In this document: positions 19,530 through 28,337 of the stretch, piece by piece
How the letters are laid out: the number at the start of each line of letters is the position of its first letter
How positions within the stretch are numbered: position 1 is the stretch's first letter
From: Dokdonia pacifica
Lineage (GTDB): Bacteria > Bacteroidota > Bacteroidia > Flavobacteriales > Flavobacteriaceae
Reading direction: 5' to 3'
DNA: 64,000 nucleotides
Assembly (NCBI RefSeq): GCF_900188275.1
Contig: NZ_FZNY01000001.1
Location: 558,001 to 622,000, forward strand
Notes under the pieces: model-generated
Told to the model about the DNA's origin: nothing
The model's input: only the letters and a program-made list of their open reading frames with translations
Databases searched by the model: none
Program-made: the position numbers and the translations under genes

Positions 19530-21542
19530 TTATTTATAACTTCTTTGTTTCAATTCAATATTCTCATAGGTAAGCTCTTCTTTATGCAATACCGCATCTT
19601 TAGGCGCTCCTTTGTATTCCCAAGCAGATACAAATGTGAAGTTTTTATCATCACGTTTTGCTTCTCCTTTTTGAGGTCCATCTTCTTCTACAGACTCTTC
19701 ACGGAAATGTCCTCCACAAGATTCATTTCGCGTAAGCGCATCCTTTGCAAACAGCTCTCCTAATTCTAGAAAATCTGCTACACGTAATGCTTTTGCAAGC
19801 TCTTCATTGTATTCATCTTCTCCTCCTGGTACACGTACTTCTTTATAGAACTCATCACGTAAATCAGAAATCTCATTGATAGCGCTTTCTAAATCTTTTG
19901 CATTACGAGACATTCCGCATTTATTCCACATGATTTTTCCTAATTTCTTATGGAAATAATCTACTGCTTTTGTACCGTTATTATTTACTAAAGCATCTAT
20001 TTGAGAGCGTACATTCTTTTCTGCTTCTTCAAACTCTTTTGTATCGGTAGCGATAGGTCCAGTACGAATATCCTGTGACAAATAATCTCCAATAGTATAT
20101 GGTAACACAAAATATCCATCTGCAAGACCTTGCATCAAAGCAGAGGCTCCTAAACGGTTGGCTCCGTGATCTGAGAAGTTTGCTTCTCCAATAGCATATA
20201 GTCCTTCTACAGATGTTTGTAGGTTATAATCTACCCAAAGTCCCCCCATTGTATAGTGAACTGCTGGATAAATCATCATAGGAGTTTCATATGGATTTTG
20301 ATCTACGATTTTCTCGTACATCTGGAATAAGTTTCCATATTTTGTTTTTACGATCTCTTGCCCTAGTTTTTTAACCAATGCTGCATTGTTTGCATCTTGG
20401 TGAGTTACATAGGCTTGTTCTTTTCCATAGCGTTCAATGGCACTTGCAAAATCAAGGTATACAGCCTCTCCAGTTTTATTGACACCAAATCCTGCATCAC
20501 AACGTTCTTTTGCTGCTCTTGAAGCTACATCACGCGGCACTAAGTTTCCAAAGGCTGGGTAACGACGTTCTAGATAGTAATCTCTATTTTCTTCAGCAAT
20601 CTCAGTAGGTTTTAATTTACCTGCTCTAATAGCTTCAGCATCTTCTTTTTTCTTAGGCACCCAAATACGTCCATCATTACGAAGCGACTCAGACATCAGT
20701 GTTAATTTAGACTGATGATCTCCAGATACTGGAATACATGTTGGATGAATTTGCGTATAACATGGGTTTGCAAAATGAGCTCCACGTTTGTGAGCTTTCC
20801 AAGCGGCTGTTACATTAGACCCCATAGCATTGGTAGAAAGATAGAATACATTTCCATATCCTCCTGTTCCTAATACAACAGCGTGTGCAGAGTGACGCTC
20901 TATCTCACCAGTAACAAGGTTACGTGTGATGATCCCTCTTGCTTTTCCATCTACTTTTACAACGTCTAGCATTTCGTGACGGTTGTACATTTTGATCTTA
21001 CCACGACCTATCTGACGGTTCATAGCAGAATACGCACCTAGAAGTAACTGTTGTCCCGTTTGTCCTTTTGCATAAAATGTACGACTTACTAACACCCCTC
21101 CAAAAGAACGGTTATCAAGTAATCCCCCATAATCACGAGCAAATGGCACTCCTTGTGCTACACATTGATCTATAATATTTGCCGATACCTCAGCAAGGCG
21201 ATATACATTTGCCTCTCGGCTACGGTAATCTCCTCCTTTTACAGTATCGTAAAAAAGACGGTATGTAGAATCTCCGTCTCCTTGGTAATTTTTTGCTGCA
21301 TTGATCCCTCCTTGTGCTGCAATAGAGTGTGCACGACGTGGGGAATCTTGAAAGCAAAATGCTTTTACGTTATATCCTAATTCTGCTAGCGTTGCTGCTG
21401 CAGATCCTCCTGCAAGTCCAGTTCCTACAACAATTACGTCAATAAGACGCTTGTTTGCTGGATTTACAAGGTTAATGTCATTTTTATATTGTGTCCACTT
21501 ATCTGCTAGTGGTCCTGAAGGTATTTTTGAATCTAATGCCAT
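19530..21542 (-). CDS. sdhA: Succinate dehydrogenase flavoprotein subunit
   Basis: A 670-residue catalytic subunit that oxidises succinate to fumarate. The FAD dinucleotide fold [17 protein letters not shown] lies at about 37-53. The covalent-FAD histidine is in [13 protein letters not shown], and substrate and FAD loops such as [15 protein letters not shown] follow. The length and the [16 protein letters not shown] start fit the Bacteroidetes/epsilon-type (class B) flavoprotein. It is the middle gene of the operon, with about 10-bp spacers on both sides. Confidence 0.95.
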   Translation of the reverse strand: MALDSKIPSGPLADKWTQYKNDINLVNPANKRLIDVIVVGTGLAGGSAAATLAELGYNVKAFCFQDSPRRAHSIAAQGGINAAKNYQGDGDSTYRLFYDTVKGGDYRSREANVYRLAEVSANIIDQCVAQGVPFARDYGGLLDNRSFGGVLVSRTFYAKGQTGQQLLLGAYSAMNRQIGRGKIKMYNRHEMLDVVKVDGKARGIITRNLVTGEIERHSAHAVVLGTGGYGNVFYLSTNAMGSNVTAAWKAHKRGAHFANPCYTQIHPTCIPVSGDHQSKLTLMSESLRNDGRIWVPKKKEDAEAIRAGKLKPTEIAEENRDYYLERRYPAFGNLVPRDVASRAAKERCDAGFGVNKTGEAVYLDFASAIERYGKEQAYVTHQDANNAALVKKLGQEIVKTKYGNLFQMYEKIVDQNPYETPMMIYPAVHYTMGGLWVDYNLQTSVEGLYAIGEANFSDHGANRLGASALMQGLADGYFVLPYTIGDYLSQDIRTGPIATDTKEFEEAEKNVRSQIDALVNNNGTKAVDYFHKKLGKIMWNKCGMSRNAKDLESAINEISDLRDEFYKEVRVPGGEDEYNEELAKALRVADFLELGELFAKDALTRNESCGGHFREESVEEDGPQKGEAKRDDKNFTFVSAWEYKGAPKDAVLHKEELTYENIELKQRSYK

Positions 21543-21552
21543 AGCGATTTTT

Positions 21553-22230
21553 TTAATGTGGTAATTGATTAAAGTGGTGATAAACTGCTATAAAGATGAA
21601 ACCTAACGGGATAATGATTGCCCACGCCGTGGTAAATCCTTTAAGCGCCTTCGAGTATTTATTATTAAATCCAACAGATTGAAATGAAGATTGGAATCCG
21701 TGTAATAAGTGTAGCATTAGTAATACAAAGGACACTACATAAATACCTACTCTCCAAGGTTGTTCAAACTTGTGAATTGTCTCAGCATAATAACGAGTAG
21801 CATCACCTACTTCTGCAGTATGATTTTCTGCATACTTGTGAATCAATTCTGGAATGAAGAAATCATAGAAGTGTAATCCTAAAAAGGCTAATACCACTAG
21901 GCCTGTATAGATCATATTTCGAGACATCCAAGTAGCATTTGCACCACCATTGTAACTCACATATTTCACAGGTCTAGATTTTCTATTCTGAAGCTCTAAT
22001 TTAATTCCCATAATGAAGTGAAAAAAGACTCCAAAAATCAATACAGGCTGTAATCCAAACTGTACTAATGGGTTTGTTCCCATAAAATGGGATACCGTAT
22101 TGTGCGTTTCTTCAGAAAAAACCGAAAGTAAGTTAATAACAAAATGTTGTGTAAGAAAAACAACGAGAAAAAGGCCTGAAAGTGCCATTGCGACTTTTCT
22201 ACCTATCGAAGATTTTAATAATCCGCTCAT
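21553..22230 (-). CDS. sdhC: Succinate dehydrogenase cytochrome b subunit (five-helix, diheme type)
   Basis: A 225-residue membrane anchor with about five hydrophobic spans and conserved His residues in each half ([37 protein letters not shown]). It is the single-subunit b558-type anchor that reduces menaquinone in class B complex II, so no separate sdhD is expected. It is the first gene of the operon, and a promoter of the Bacteroidetes type ends about 27 bp upstream. Confidence 0.92.
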   Translation of the reverse strand: MSGLLKSSIGRKVAMALSGLFLVVFLTQHFVINLLSVFSEETHNTVSHFMGTNPLVQFGLQPVLIFGVFFHFIMGIKLELQNRKSRPVKYVSYNGGANATWMSRNMIYTGLVVLAFLGLHFYDFFIPELIHKYAENHTAEVGDATRYYAETIHKFEQPWRVGIYVVSFVLLMLHLLHGFQSSFQSVGFNNKYSKALKGFTTAWAIIIPLGFIFIAVYHHFNQLPH

Positions 22231-22256
22231 TAAAAAGTTGATTTAAATAATTCACA

Positions 22257-22287
22257 CAAATGTACGGCGCAAACGTTATTTTAACAA
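22257..22287 (-). promoter_or_regulatory. Predicted sdhCAB promoter
   Basis: Read on the minus strand, TTG (22287-22285), 20 bp, then TACATTTG (22264-22257). This fits the Bacteroidetes primary sigma consensus TTG-N19/20-TAnnTTTG. The start codon is 26 bp further down. Confidence 0.6.
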
Positions 22288-22441
22288 CTTTACAGGGCAA
22301 GGATCACCTCTATTTAGAATGATTATAAGAAGTGTCCTTGCTGTGTTTAACTTGTTCTTCTTTAAACTTTATTTTAAAAGTGTAAAATTGAACACTTTCA
22401 ATATTTATGAAAGTTTTTTTAAATAGTTTTAGGCTTTTATA

Positions 22442-22457
22442 CGCTTTCGCGAAAGCG
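22442..22457. repeat. Iterated palindrome (16 bp), intergenic
   Basis: CGCTTTCGCGAAAGCG with TA on the left (TACGC) but GA on the right. It lies upstream of sdhC and downstream of the serine hydrolase gene. Confidence 0.95.
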
Positions 22458-22667
22458 GACTCAGATATAATTCCATAGAAAGCATTACTAAATCCTTTAC
22501 TATAAATGACTACTCATCACGTTATCACTACATCTCGATAATCTCAAACCGACTTCTATATTTAGATCCAACTTTGATATAGCTTTTAAAATAAAGCTAT
22601 TTCTCGTTATGCTATAATGTCGTGAAATTGACAATTAAAAAGATAGAATAGTCTTGACCTCATTTTA

Positions 22668-23759
22668 TTATTTTTTTTGTTTTAACATCGTATGAGCTTT
22701 TATCAAACCACTCAAATTAGAGTCCATATTCTTATTTAGAAGCCAAAGCCCCGTAGTGAATAAGGAATTTCCTGTATAGTTTTGTTCGACTAATGTTAGC
22801 TTTTCACTCGGATCAATAATCATAAATCGCTCACCATATCCGTCTGTCCAAATAGTACCTGTATCTGAAGCAAGCCACCACTGATAGCCAAACCCATCAT
22901 AGCGACCATAGTCAATATGATTTTCTTTTAAATTACTATACGAAGTTGTACTTTTTTTAATCCAATTTTGAGACACAATTTGCGTTCCTCTCCAACGACC
23001 ATTATTTGCCACCATTGCACCTATTCTTGCTAAATCTCGCGTGCTTAAATACATATAATACTGTTTATGCATTGACTTCTTTTTAGGCCAAAACCAAGGA
23101 TCACCTACAACCACATTATCTTCCGAAAAATCTTGCAAACCTAATGGTTCTGCTAGATATTTTTCCATAAAGACACCTATAGACATCCCTGTTTCTTGCA
23201 TAAAAATTGTTCCAAGTGCATTGGCATCAAAATTATTCATATGAAAATAGCTTCCTGGCTTATGGTTTCCTCTTTTTGGGCGTTGAGTTATTTGATTATC
23301 ATGCTCTCCTTGAGAAGGCAAATACACTCCCGATTTTGCCATTAATAAATCCTGAATAGTAGCGGTTTTCTCTAGATCTGTCAAAGGTGTATATTCATCT
23401 ATTTCGAGTTCTGCCAAAGTTTTATAGATATCAATAAGTCCTTTATCTACCGCTATTCCATATAACAGTCCTATCAGTGATTTACGTATAGATGCGGTAT
23501 TCATTATTTTATCAGTAGGTCCATATTCATAAATAATTTTTTCATCTTCAAGAATGATCACAGCCCTTGTTCGTTCGGGAGCTACTTCTGGAGTTAACAA
23601 CTTTTCAATTTCTTCAGAAACAGGATTACCGTATGCTAGCTCCGTTTGATATGCAGGAGAAGAATTACTCACTCTTGGAATTAGGGAAACCATGAGCAAT
23701 ATAAATATCAGACCGAAGATGCTTACTCCTATAATCTTTAGTATTTTTTTAAGTTTCAT
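22668..23759 (-). CDS. Membrane-anchored serine hydrolase of the beta-lactamase/class C family
   Basis: I start at the ATG at 23759 (MKLKKILK), giving 363 residues. An N-terminal signal anchor spans about 5-30. The SxxK nucleophile motif is SIRK in NTASIRKSLIG. The usual second motif YxN appears as HMNN in GSYFHMNNFDANALG, so the family Tyr is replaced by Met. A Gly-rich third motif lies in WTDGYGERF. Family members hydrolyse D-Ala peptides, esters or beta-lactams. With the Tyr missing, activity may be altered. A long repeat element lies just upstream. Confidence 0.82.
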   Translation of the reverse strand: MKLKKILKIIGVSIFGLIFILLMVSLIPRVSNSSPAYQTELAYGNPVSEEIEKLLTPEVAPERTRAVIILEDEKIIYEYGPTDKIMNTASIRKSLIGLLYGIAVDKGLIDIYKTLAELEIDEYTPLTDLEKTATIQDLLMAKSGVYLPSQGEHDNQITQRPKRGNHKPGSYFHMNNFDANALGTIFMQETGMSIGVFMEKYLAEPLGLQDFSEDNVVVGDPWFWPKKKSMHKQYYMYLSTRDLARIGAMVANNGRWRGTQIVSQNWIKKSTTSYSNLKENHIDYGRYDGFGYQWWLASDTGTIWTDGYGERFMIIDPSEKLTLVEQNYTGNSLFTTGLWLLNKNMDSNLSGLIKAHTMLKQKK

Positions 23760-23860
23760 TTTGATTGATTTTTTGATTGATGGGTCAAACAACGTGTTTT
23801 TAAAGACACCAAACTTCTCAAAACCTATTATGAGAGTAAAAATAGGTTTTGAGAAAGAGG

Positions 23861-23945
23861 ACGCCTTACCGTTTCACTCTCCCTCTGGCCGTGAACCTGC
23901 CTACCGGTAGACAGGTCTCACAGGCTCGATTTCGCGAAAGCGTAT
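23861..23945 (-). repeat. Long palindrome-headed repeat element, copy D, with nested palindrome
   Basis: Read on the minus strand it begins TACGCTTTCGCGAAATCGAG and ends CGGTAAGGCGT, following the same order as the 35136 copy. Between GAGA and TTCACG it contains 20 extra bp (23896-23915). It lies between the serine hydrolase and amidohydrolase genes. Confidence 0.85.
23896..23915. repeat. 20-bp palindrome nested in repeat copy D
   Basis: CCTGCCTACCGGTAGACAGG is palindromic with one mismatch. It interrupts the element exactly where the other three copies are continuous. Confidence 0.85.
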
Positions 23946-23956
23946 TTAAAAACATA

Positions 23957-25285
23957 TCACCAAGTGATCATATCCTTTAACGCATTATCATCATACCAAC
24001 TCCCTCCGTGCATCACGCCTTCGGGTGTTCTCAGAATTGTCATATTATCTAAAGGATTTGAGGAAAGCAATAAGAGGTTGGCTCGATATCCTTCTTTTAC
24101 TTGACCAAATTTTGCTTGATCATCTATATGAGTTACAATATAAAGCCCTGCGTTGTAGGTTCCCATTTTTAGCGTTTCATAAGGAGTCATTCCAATAGCA
24201 AGCATTAGGTCTATCTCATCATGCAAAGAAACTCCTGGAGGAACTGCTGGCATAGGAGTATCTGTTCCTAATAACAATTTGACTCCAGCATTATACATAC
24301 CCGTTACAAGAGGTTTATGAAATGTATTTGCTTTTTGAAAAAAATCTCTAGCAGTTATATCACGATCTCCATACCAATCTTGTTTATATACTTTTTGAAT
24401 ATAAGGGTGCAATTCTTTGGTTTCTGGAAGTTCCATGACGGCATCTATTACTGTAGGATCTCCCCATGATTTAGACAATGTATTAAAAGCAGTCATGGTG
24501 GGAGCGAGCCACATTCCCATCGCTCCCGCTTGTTGCGCATAGGGTGCAATTGTGGTCGTATCGAGTTTTACAAATTGTGTGTAAATCATTTCTTCTGCAT
24601 GTGCCAATGATAATTGCCTTACATCTATCGCATTTTGAAATGTCAAATTACGTGGTATATGCCCCATGACATGCATATCGTGCTTTCTAGAAAAATCCAT
24701 AAGATGTTGATATACCTCTAAAGTCATATCTCCATGAATTTTCATCATATCATATCCTGCTTTTTTCTGACTTAAGACTTCCTTTTCTATTCCTTTTTTT
24801 GTGAGCTTATGTAGGTTTTTACTTCTCATTCCTATAAAAGGGCCCGAGGTGTAAATATCTGGTGCAAGTAATTGTTTCTTACGTACTGACTCCCGAAGGG
24901 ATAGTACTTTTTTATTACCTTTTAAGTTAAACACGGTCGTAACCCCATTAGCTACAAAATAGGTAGCCCACTCTTTTGATTTAGACCTATTGATATGTAC
25001 GTGAGTATCTACTAGACCAGGGGTTATGTATTTTTGATTTTCCCCATCGATGATGCATGCATTCTCAGGGATCTTAATAGTAGATGAAGGTCCGATAGTT
25101 GTTATTACCTCATCTTTTACAATAATTGTTTGATCCATCAAAGGTTCAGGGTCACTCATAGTAATTACGTTTACGTGTATAAACGCGGTAACTTCATGTA
25201 TGGGTAATGGTTTTTTACCTTGCGCACAGGAACTAATTGTCATACAAAAAGTTAAAAATGTGCATACTTTCATTAGATAATTCAT
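23957..25285 (-). CDS. Lipoprotein-type amidohydrolase
   Basis: A 442-residue protein of the metal-dependent amidohydrolase superfamily. A lipoprotein signal ends SSCAQ (lipid Cys near 20). Metal ligands are visible as DTHVHI (HxH, residues about 92-94), a candidate carboxylated Lys in MMKIHGD, VMGHIP and LAHAEE His residues, and GTDTP (Asp). The substrate is unknown; imidazolonepropionase-like and prolidase-like members look similar. It lies downstream of an AraC-type regulator on the same strand, 144 bp away, and may be its target. Confidence 0.87.
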   Translation of the reverse strand: MNYLMKVCTFLTFCMTISSCAQGKKPLPIHEVTAFIHVNVITMSDPEPLMDQTIIVKDEVITTIGPSSTIKIPENACIIDGENQKYITPGLVDTHVHINRSKSKEWATYFVANGVTTVFNLKGNKKVLSLRESVRKKQLLAPDIYTSGPFIGMRSKNLHKLTKKGIEKEVLSQKKAGYDMMKIHGDMTLEVYQHLMDFSRKHDMHVMGHIPRNLTFQNAIDVRQLSLAHAEEMIYTQFVKLDTTTIAPYAQQAGAMGMWLAPTMTAFNTLSKSWGDPTVIDAVMELPETKELHPYIQKVYKQDWYGDRDITARDFFQKANTFHKPLVTGMYNAGVKLLLGTDTPMPAVPPGVSLHDEIDLMLAIGMTPYETLKMGTYNAGLYIVTHIDDQAKFGQVKEGYRANLLLLSSNPLDNMTILRTPEGVMHGGSWYDDNALKDMITW

Positions 25286-25429
25286 ACTAGTTTTTGATTT
25301 GTTTTTTGATTTAATGATGATGATCTTTTAAAAAATGAGCCCTGTCATTTCTCTAAAATCTGTTACAAACAAAAGACTTTTATGATGTTGAGACTTCCCA
25401 AAACACGTTTTGAGAGTAAATAAATAGAC

Positions 25430-26551
25430 TTATGCAGATTGCCGTCTATATTCTTTTGGCGAAAGACCTGTATTCTTTTTAAATATTCTATAAAAAGTAG
25501 CTTCCGAATTGAACCCGCATTCTAAAGCAACTCCTAAAATAGACATATGAGACATCTTTTCACTATGAAGCATTTTCTTTACTTCTTCTACACGATATTC
25601 GTTAATAAGATCTCTAAATTTTTTATGAAAATGCGCATTGATCACTTGAGAAATTTCTTGTTGTGGCAATGATAGCTTTCGCGAAAGCTCTTGAATATTT
25701 AAGGTAGGATTTAGAAATACTTTATCTTTTTTTAATGCGTCATTAATCACTTTAACTATTTCAGTATCTCTCTGAGAAGGTGCTGTTTTTTTTAAAGTAC
25801 TGAGGTCTTTTTTTGAAGATAAGACTGCAACATCCTCCTGAAGTTTTAATTCGTAATTAGGCAATTTGTAACCTGCAATTCCTAAATAATATATAGAGAA
25901 AGCTCCAAAAAGCGAGAATATTGTCCAGTGAAGGTCCGTTATCCTATTGAGATCAAATAAAAGGTCTGCGCTATAATTAAATATTAAAAAAGCACCTATT
26001 GCTAAACACAGGAGTAATAATTGTTTGATCCATTTAAATTCTGGAAATGAACTGTCAGATATTGTATTGGAAAGCCATTCTCTATACTCCCTAAATTTTT
26101 TAAATGAAAGTATAAGATATACCACAGAAGATAACGCCGCTCCATGACTTTCTAGATCTTTTACGGGATTAAAATAGAGGCTATTTGCTATCTGATCTTT
26201 CATTACTACATCTGAAGTTCCTACTAATGAAAAATAGATAAACATTAGATATCCTTGTAGTAATATAAAAGGGATAAAGTGTATGATATGCTTTCGCGAA
26301 AAGCGAAACTCAGGATCTATCAAAGAAACCAAATACAAATACAGTAATGGGGCTATGGCCAAATCGGCGCCATTAGGAAAATACCTAAAAAAGGGAGTAT
26401 CCCAAAGATGTAATGTATGTAATAGCGGTTTGGTACTCACCCAGGAAAAAGCTAGAATTCCCAATGCCAAAAAAGGATTGCTTCGTTTATTATTTTTTGA
26501 ACGAAATAACAACACACTCATCACAACTCCTTGTGTGATTCCTATTAACAT
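25430..26551 (-). CDS. Membrane-anchored AraC-family transcriptional regulator
   Basis: A 373-residue protein with about seven hydrophobic segments in the first 240 residues and an AraC-type double helix-turn-helix at the C-terminus (about 275-370, ending CGFNSEATFYRIFKKNTGLSPKEYR). It probably senses an envelope signal and controls nearby genes such as the amidohydrolase and serine hydrolase. The first ATG is at 26551, but the upstream frame continues in plausible protein (FSLFDLL) without any ATG, GTG or TTG start before a stop, so the true start may be non-standard. Two palindrome copies lie in the gene, encoding LSRKL and FSRKH. Confidence 0.85.
   Translation of the reverse strand: MLIGITQGVVMSVLLFRSKNNKRSNPFLALGILAFSWVSTKPLLHTLHLWDTPFFRYFPNGADLAIAPLLYLYLVSLIDPEFRFSRKHIIHFIPFILLQGYLMFIYFSLVGTSDVVMKDQIANSLYFNPVKDLESHGAALSSVVYLILSFKKFREYREWLSNTISDSSFPEFKWIKQLLLLCLAIGAFLIFNYSADLLFDLNRITDLHWTIFSLFGAFSIYYLGIAGYKLPNYELKLQEDVAVLSSKKDLSTLKKTAPSQRDTEIVKVINDALKKDKVFLNPTLNIQELSRKLSLPQQEISQVINAHFHKKFRDLINEYRVEEVKKMLHSEKMSHMSILGVALECGFNSEATFYRIFKKNTGLSPKEYRRQSA
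25674..25689. repeat. Iterated palindrome (16 bp) inside the AraC-type gene, HTH region
   Basis: AGCTTTCGCGAAAGCT, perfect, read on the minus strand in the LSRKL frame just before the DNA-binding domain. The outer bases differ from the usual CGC/GCG. Confidence 0.93.
26290..26305. repeat. Iterated palindrome with a one-base insertion inside the AraC-type gene
   Basis: GCTTTCGCGAAAAGCG has the exact core at 26292-26301 plus one extra A in the right arm. It is read as FSRK at the edge of a membrane segment. Confidence 0.9.
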
Positions 26552-26675
26552 AAGAAGGTCAAACAGTGAAAATTGAGGTTGTGTTGTAATTTGTAATACG
26601 ATGATGGCTTGTATATTTTGATTGATGATTTAATAGACAACAAAGGATTCTTAATGTTACAAAAAATCCCATTTA

Positions 26676-27569
26676 TTATACGTCTACTACTCCACAGTGG
26701 TCGCCCACATTTTCAAACTCTAAAGTAATATGCTCTACATGGAATTCTTTTAAATCTTCTCGTATTTTCTTTTTAAGAGGATCTAGTGCCGTGAGTGTAT
26801 CTTTATCTTGCACTACAATATGAGCTGTCATAATCGTATACTCTCCATCCATAGACCAGATATGAATATCATGTACGGCAACTATTTCTGGATATGAAAG
26901 TAATGCATGTTCTATATCTTTTACATTGGTATTTTCTGGCACACCTTGCATCACAATCTGAATAGTTTCTTTGAGGTTTTTATACACATTTATTAAAATA
27001 AATAGTGCGATTCCTAACGATAAAATAGGGTCGATAATAGGAATGTCAAAAAAATGCATAATTATAGATCCTATAAGTACTGCAATCCAACCTAAGACAT
27101 CTTCCAATAAATGAAGAGACACTACTCGCTCATTAACACTTGTTCCTTTTTTTAGGCGTAATACGGCAGCACCATTAAAAACAACACCAAGTACTGCCAA
27201 TAGCATCATGCCTTGCGTTTCTGGCTGCTGTGGTTCTATTAATCTAGGAATTGCTTCAATAAAAATAAAAATACTCCCCACTACTAAAACAATCGAGTTT
27301 ATAATCGCTCCAAGCAAAGAAAAACGACCATATCCATAGCTAAAAGAAGGGCTTCTTTTTTTCTTAGAGTAGTTTTGAAAGTACCATGCGAGTCCTAATG
27401 ACAAACTATCTCCTAAGTCATGTACTGCATCTGATAGAATGGCGACACTATTGGTCAGAACACCACCAATAATCTCAATAATAGTAAAGAGCAAATTAAT
27501 AAAAAAAGCAACTTTAATATTACCAGTATCGTGACTGTGACCATGCGTATGATTGTGATGATGCGCCAT
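26676..27569 (-). CDS. Cation diffusion facilitator family metal exporter
   Basis: A 297-residue inner-membrane antiporter that exports Zn2+, Co2+, Cd2+ or similar ions. It has a His-rich N-terminus (HHHNHTHGHSHD), six spans, and transport-site aspartates in SDAVHDLGDSLSLG (span 2) and the matching segment of span 5 (IIDPILS). A cytosolic C-terminal domain has a metal-binding ending DHCGVVDV. The organisation matches CzcD/ZitB-type proteins. It stands 82 bp downstream of the collagen-like lipoprotein gene, with a terminator between them. Confidence 0.93.
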   Translation of the reverse strand: MAHHHNHTHGHSHDTGNIKVAFFINLLFTIIEIIGGVLTNSVAILSDAVHDLGDSLSLGLAWYFQNYSKKKRSPSFSYGYGRFSLLGAIINSIVLVVGSIFIFIEAIPRLIEPQQPETQGMMLLAVLGVVFNGAAVLRLKKGTSVNERVVSLHLLEDVLGWIAVLIGSIIMHFFDIPIIDPILSLGIALFILINVYKNLKETIQIVMQGVPENTNVKDIEHALLSYPEIVAVHDIHIWSMDGEYTIMTAHIVVQDKDTLTALDPLKKKIREDLKEFHVEHITLEFENVGDHCGVVDV

Positions 27570-27581
27570 ATTCTAAAATAC

Positions 27582-27614
27582 AAAAAAAGCAGCTAATACA
27601 TCTTAACTGCTTTT
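27582..27614 (-). terminator. Intrinsic terminator of the collagen-like lipoprotein gene
   Basis: On the minus strand AAAAGCAGTTAA pairs with TTAGCTGCTTTT (one mismatch), followed by T residues. The stem is nearly the same as the one at 30126-30155. Confidence 0.75.
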
Positions 27615-27651
27615 AATAATTAGGGAATGAAAGGACTTTACGTTTACGTCC

Positions 27652-28257
27652 TTAATCTTTAATATTAAATAGATGAGCGATTTCTTCATAACTCATATTT
27701 TGATAATCTTGAGCACTCATTGTACGTCCACCTTCAGCTTCTTGACCTCCTGGAATGAGCACATAACGGTACTCATCATTTAAAAAGGGTTCTCCTATTA
27801 CTCCACCATCAGTTGAGTTTACTCGAACAGCAATAATATCATCATTAGTTGTTAATAATCTCCAATTATAGTTTTCGTCTAAACTTCCAAAAAAAGTAAT
27901 AGGAATTGGATAGATTAATGTTGATCTACGAGCGTATACTAATATCACTCCTGAATCCTGAAGGACTTCATTTAATTGTGGTACATCTAATTCAAATTGA
28001 TCAAAATCATCAGTAATAGGACTTGCAAAATCTGAAGGAATCCATTCTGAATAAATCACATTTGCTGTTCCTGTCTCCCCTTGTTCTCCTTGCTCACCAT
28101 CTTGGCCATCTTCTCCAGCTGGGCCCGGAACTCCTTGTTCTCCTTGTGGGCCTTGAGGTCCAATTTCTCCATCTTCTGGAGAACAGCTTATCACTAAACT
28201 AATTAGTAGTATTGCGGTTAATAGTTGTTTGCTAATTTGCATTGCATTTTTCATCAT
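27652..28257 (-). CDS. Lipoprotein with collagen-like Gly-X-Y repeats
   Basis: A 201-residue protein with a lipoprotein signal (LVISC, lipid Cys near residue 25). Residues about 30-62 form about ten uninterrupted Gly-X-Y triplets (GEIGPQGPQGEQGVPG onward), capable of a triple helix, followed by a globular domain of about 130 residues with no family I recognise. In Bacteroidetes such proteins are usually surface lipoproteins; the role is unknown. It may be the target of the adjacent upstream AraC/GAF regulator. Confidence 0.8.
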   Translation of the reverse strand: MMKNAMQISKQLLTAILLISLVISCSPEDGEIGPQGPQGEQGVPGPAGEDGQDGEQGEQGETGTANVIYSEWIPSDFASPITDDFDQFELDVPQLNEVLQDSGVILVYARRSTLIYPIPITFFGSLDENYNWRLLTTNDDIIAVRVNSTDGGVIGEPFLNDEYRYVLIPGGQEAEGGRTMSAQDYQNMSYEEIAHLFNIKD

Positions 28258-28337
28258 AAAAATTTTATAGTTAATAATGCCACAAACTTAGATGGGACCT
28301 CTTCCAAGAGTGTCCGTAATTATACAATCTGAAAGAT

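Larger units (their letters stand above)
22231..22667. other. Intergenic region upstream of sdhC and downstream of the serine hydrolase gene
   Basis: Besides the sdh promoter and the palindrome at 22442-22457 I see no gene. A T-rich tract near 22660-22680 overlaps the end of the serine hydrolase gene, but no convincing hairpin stands out. Confidence 0.5.

Noticed and set aside
28060-28170. Regular short repeats that could suggest a CRISPR-like or tandem array
   Set aside because: They are the Gly-X-Y codons of the collagen-like lipoprotein. The 9-bp periodicity is explained by the protein.
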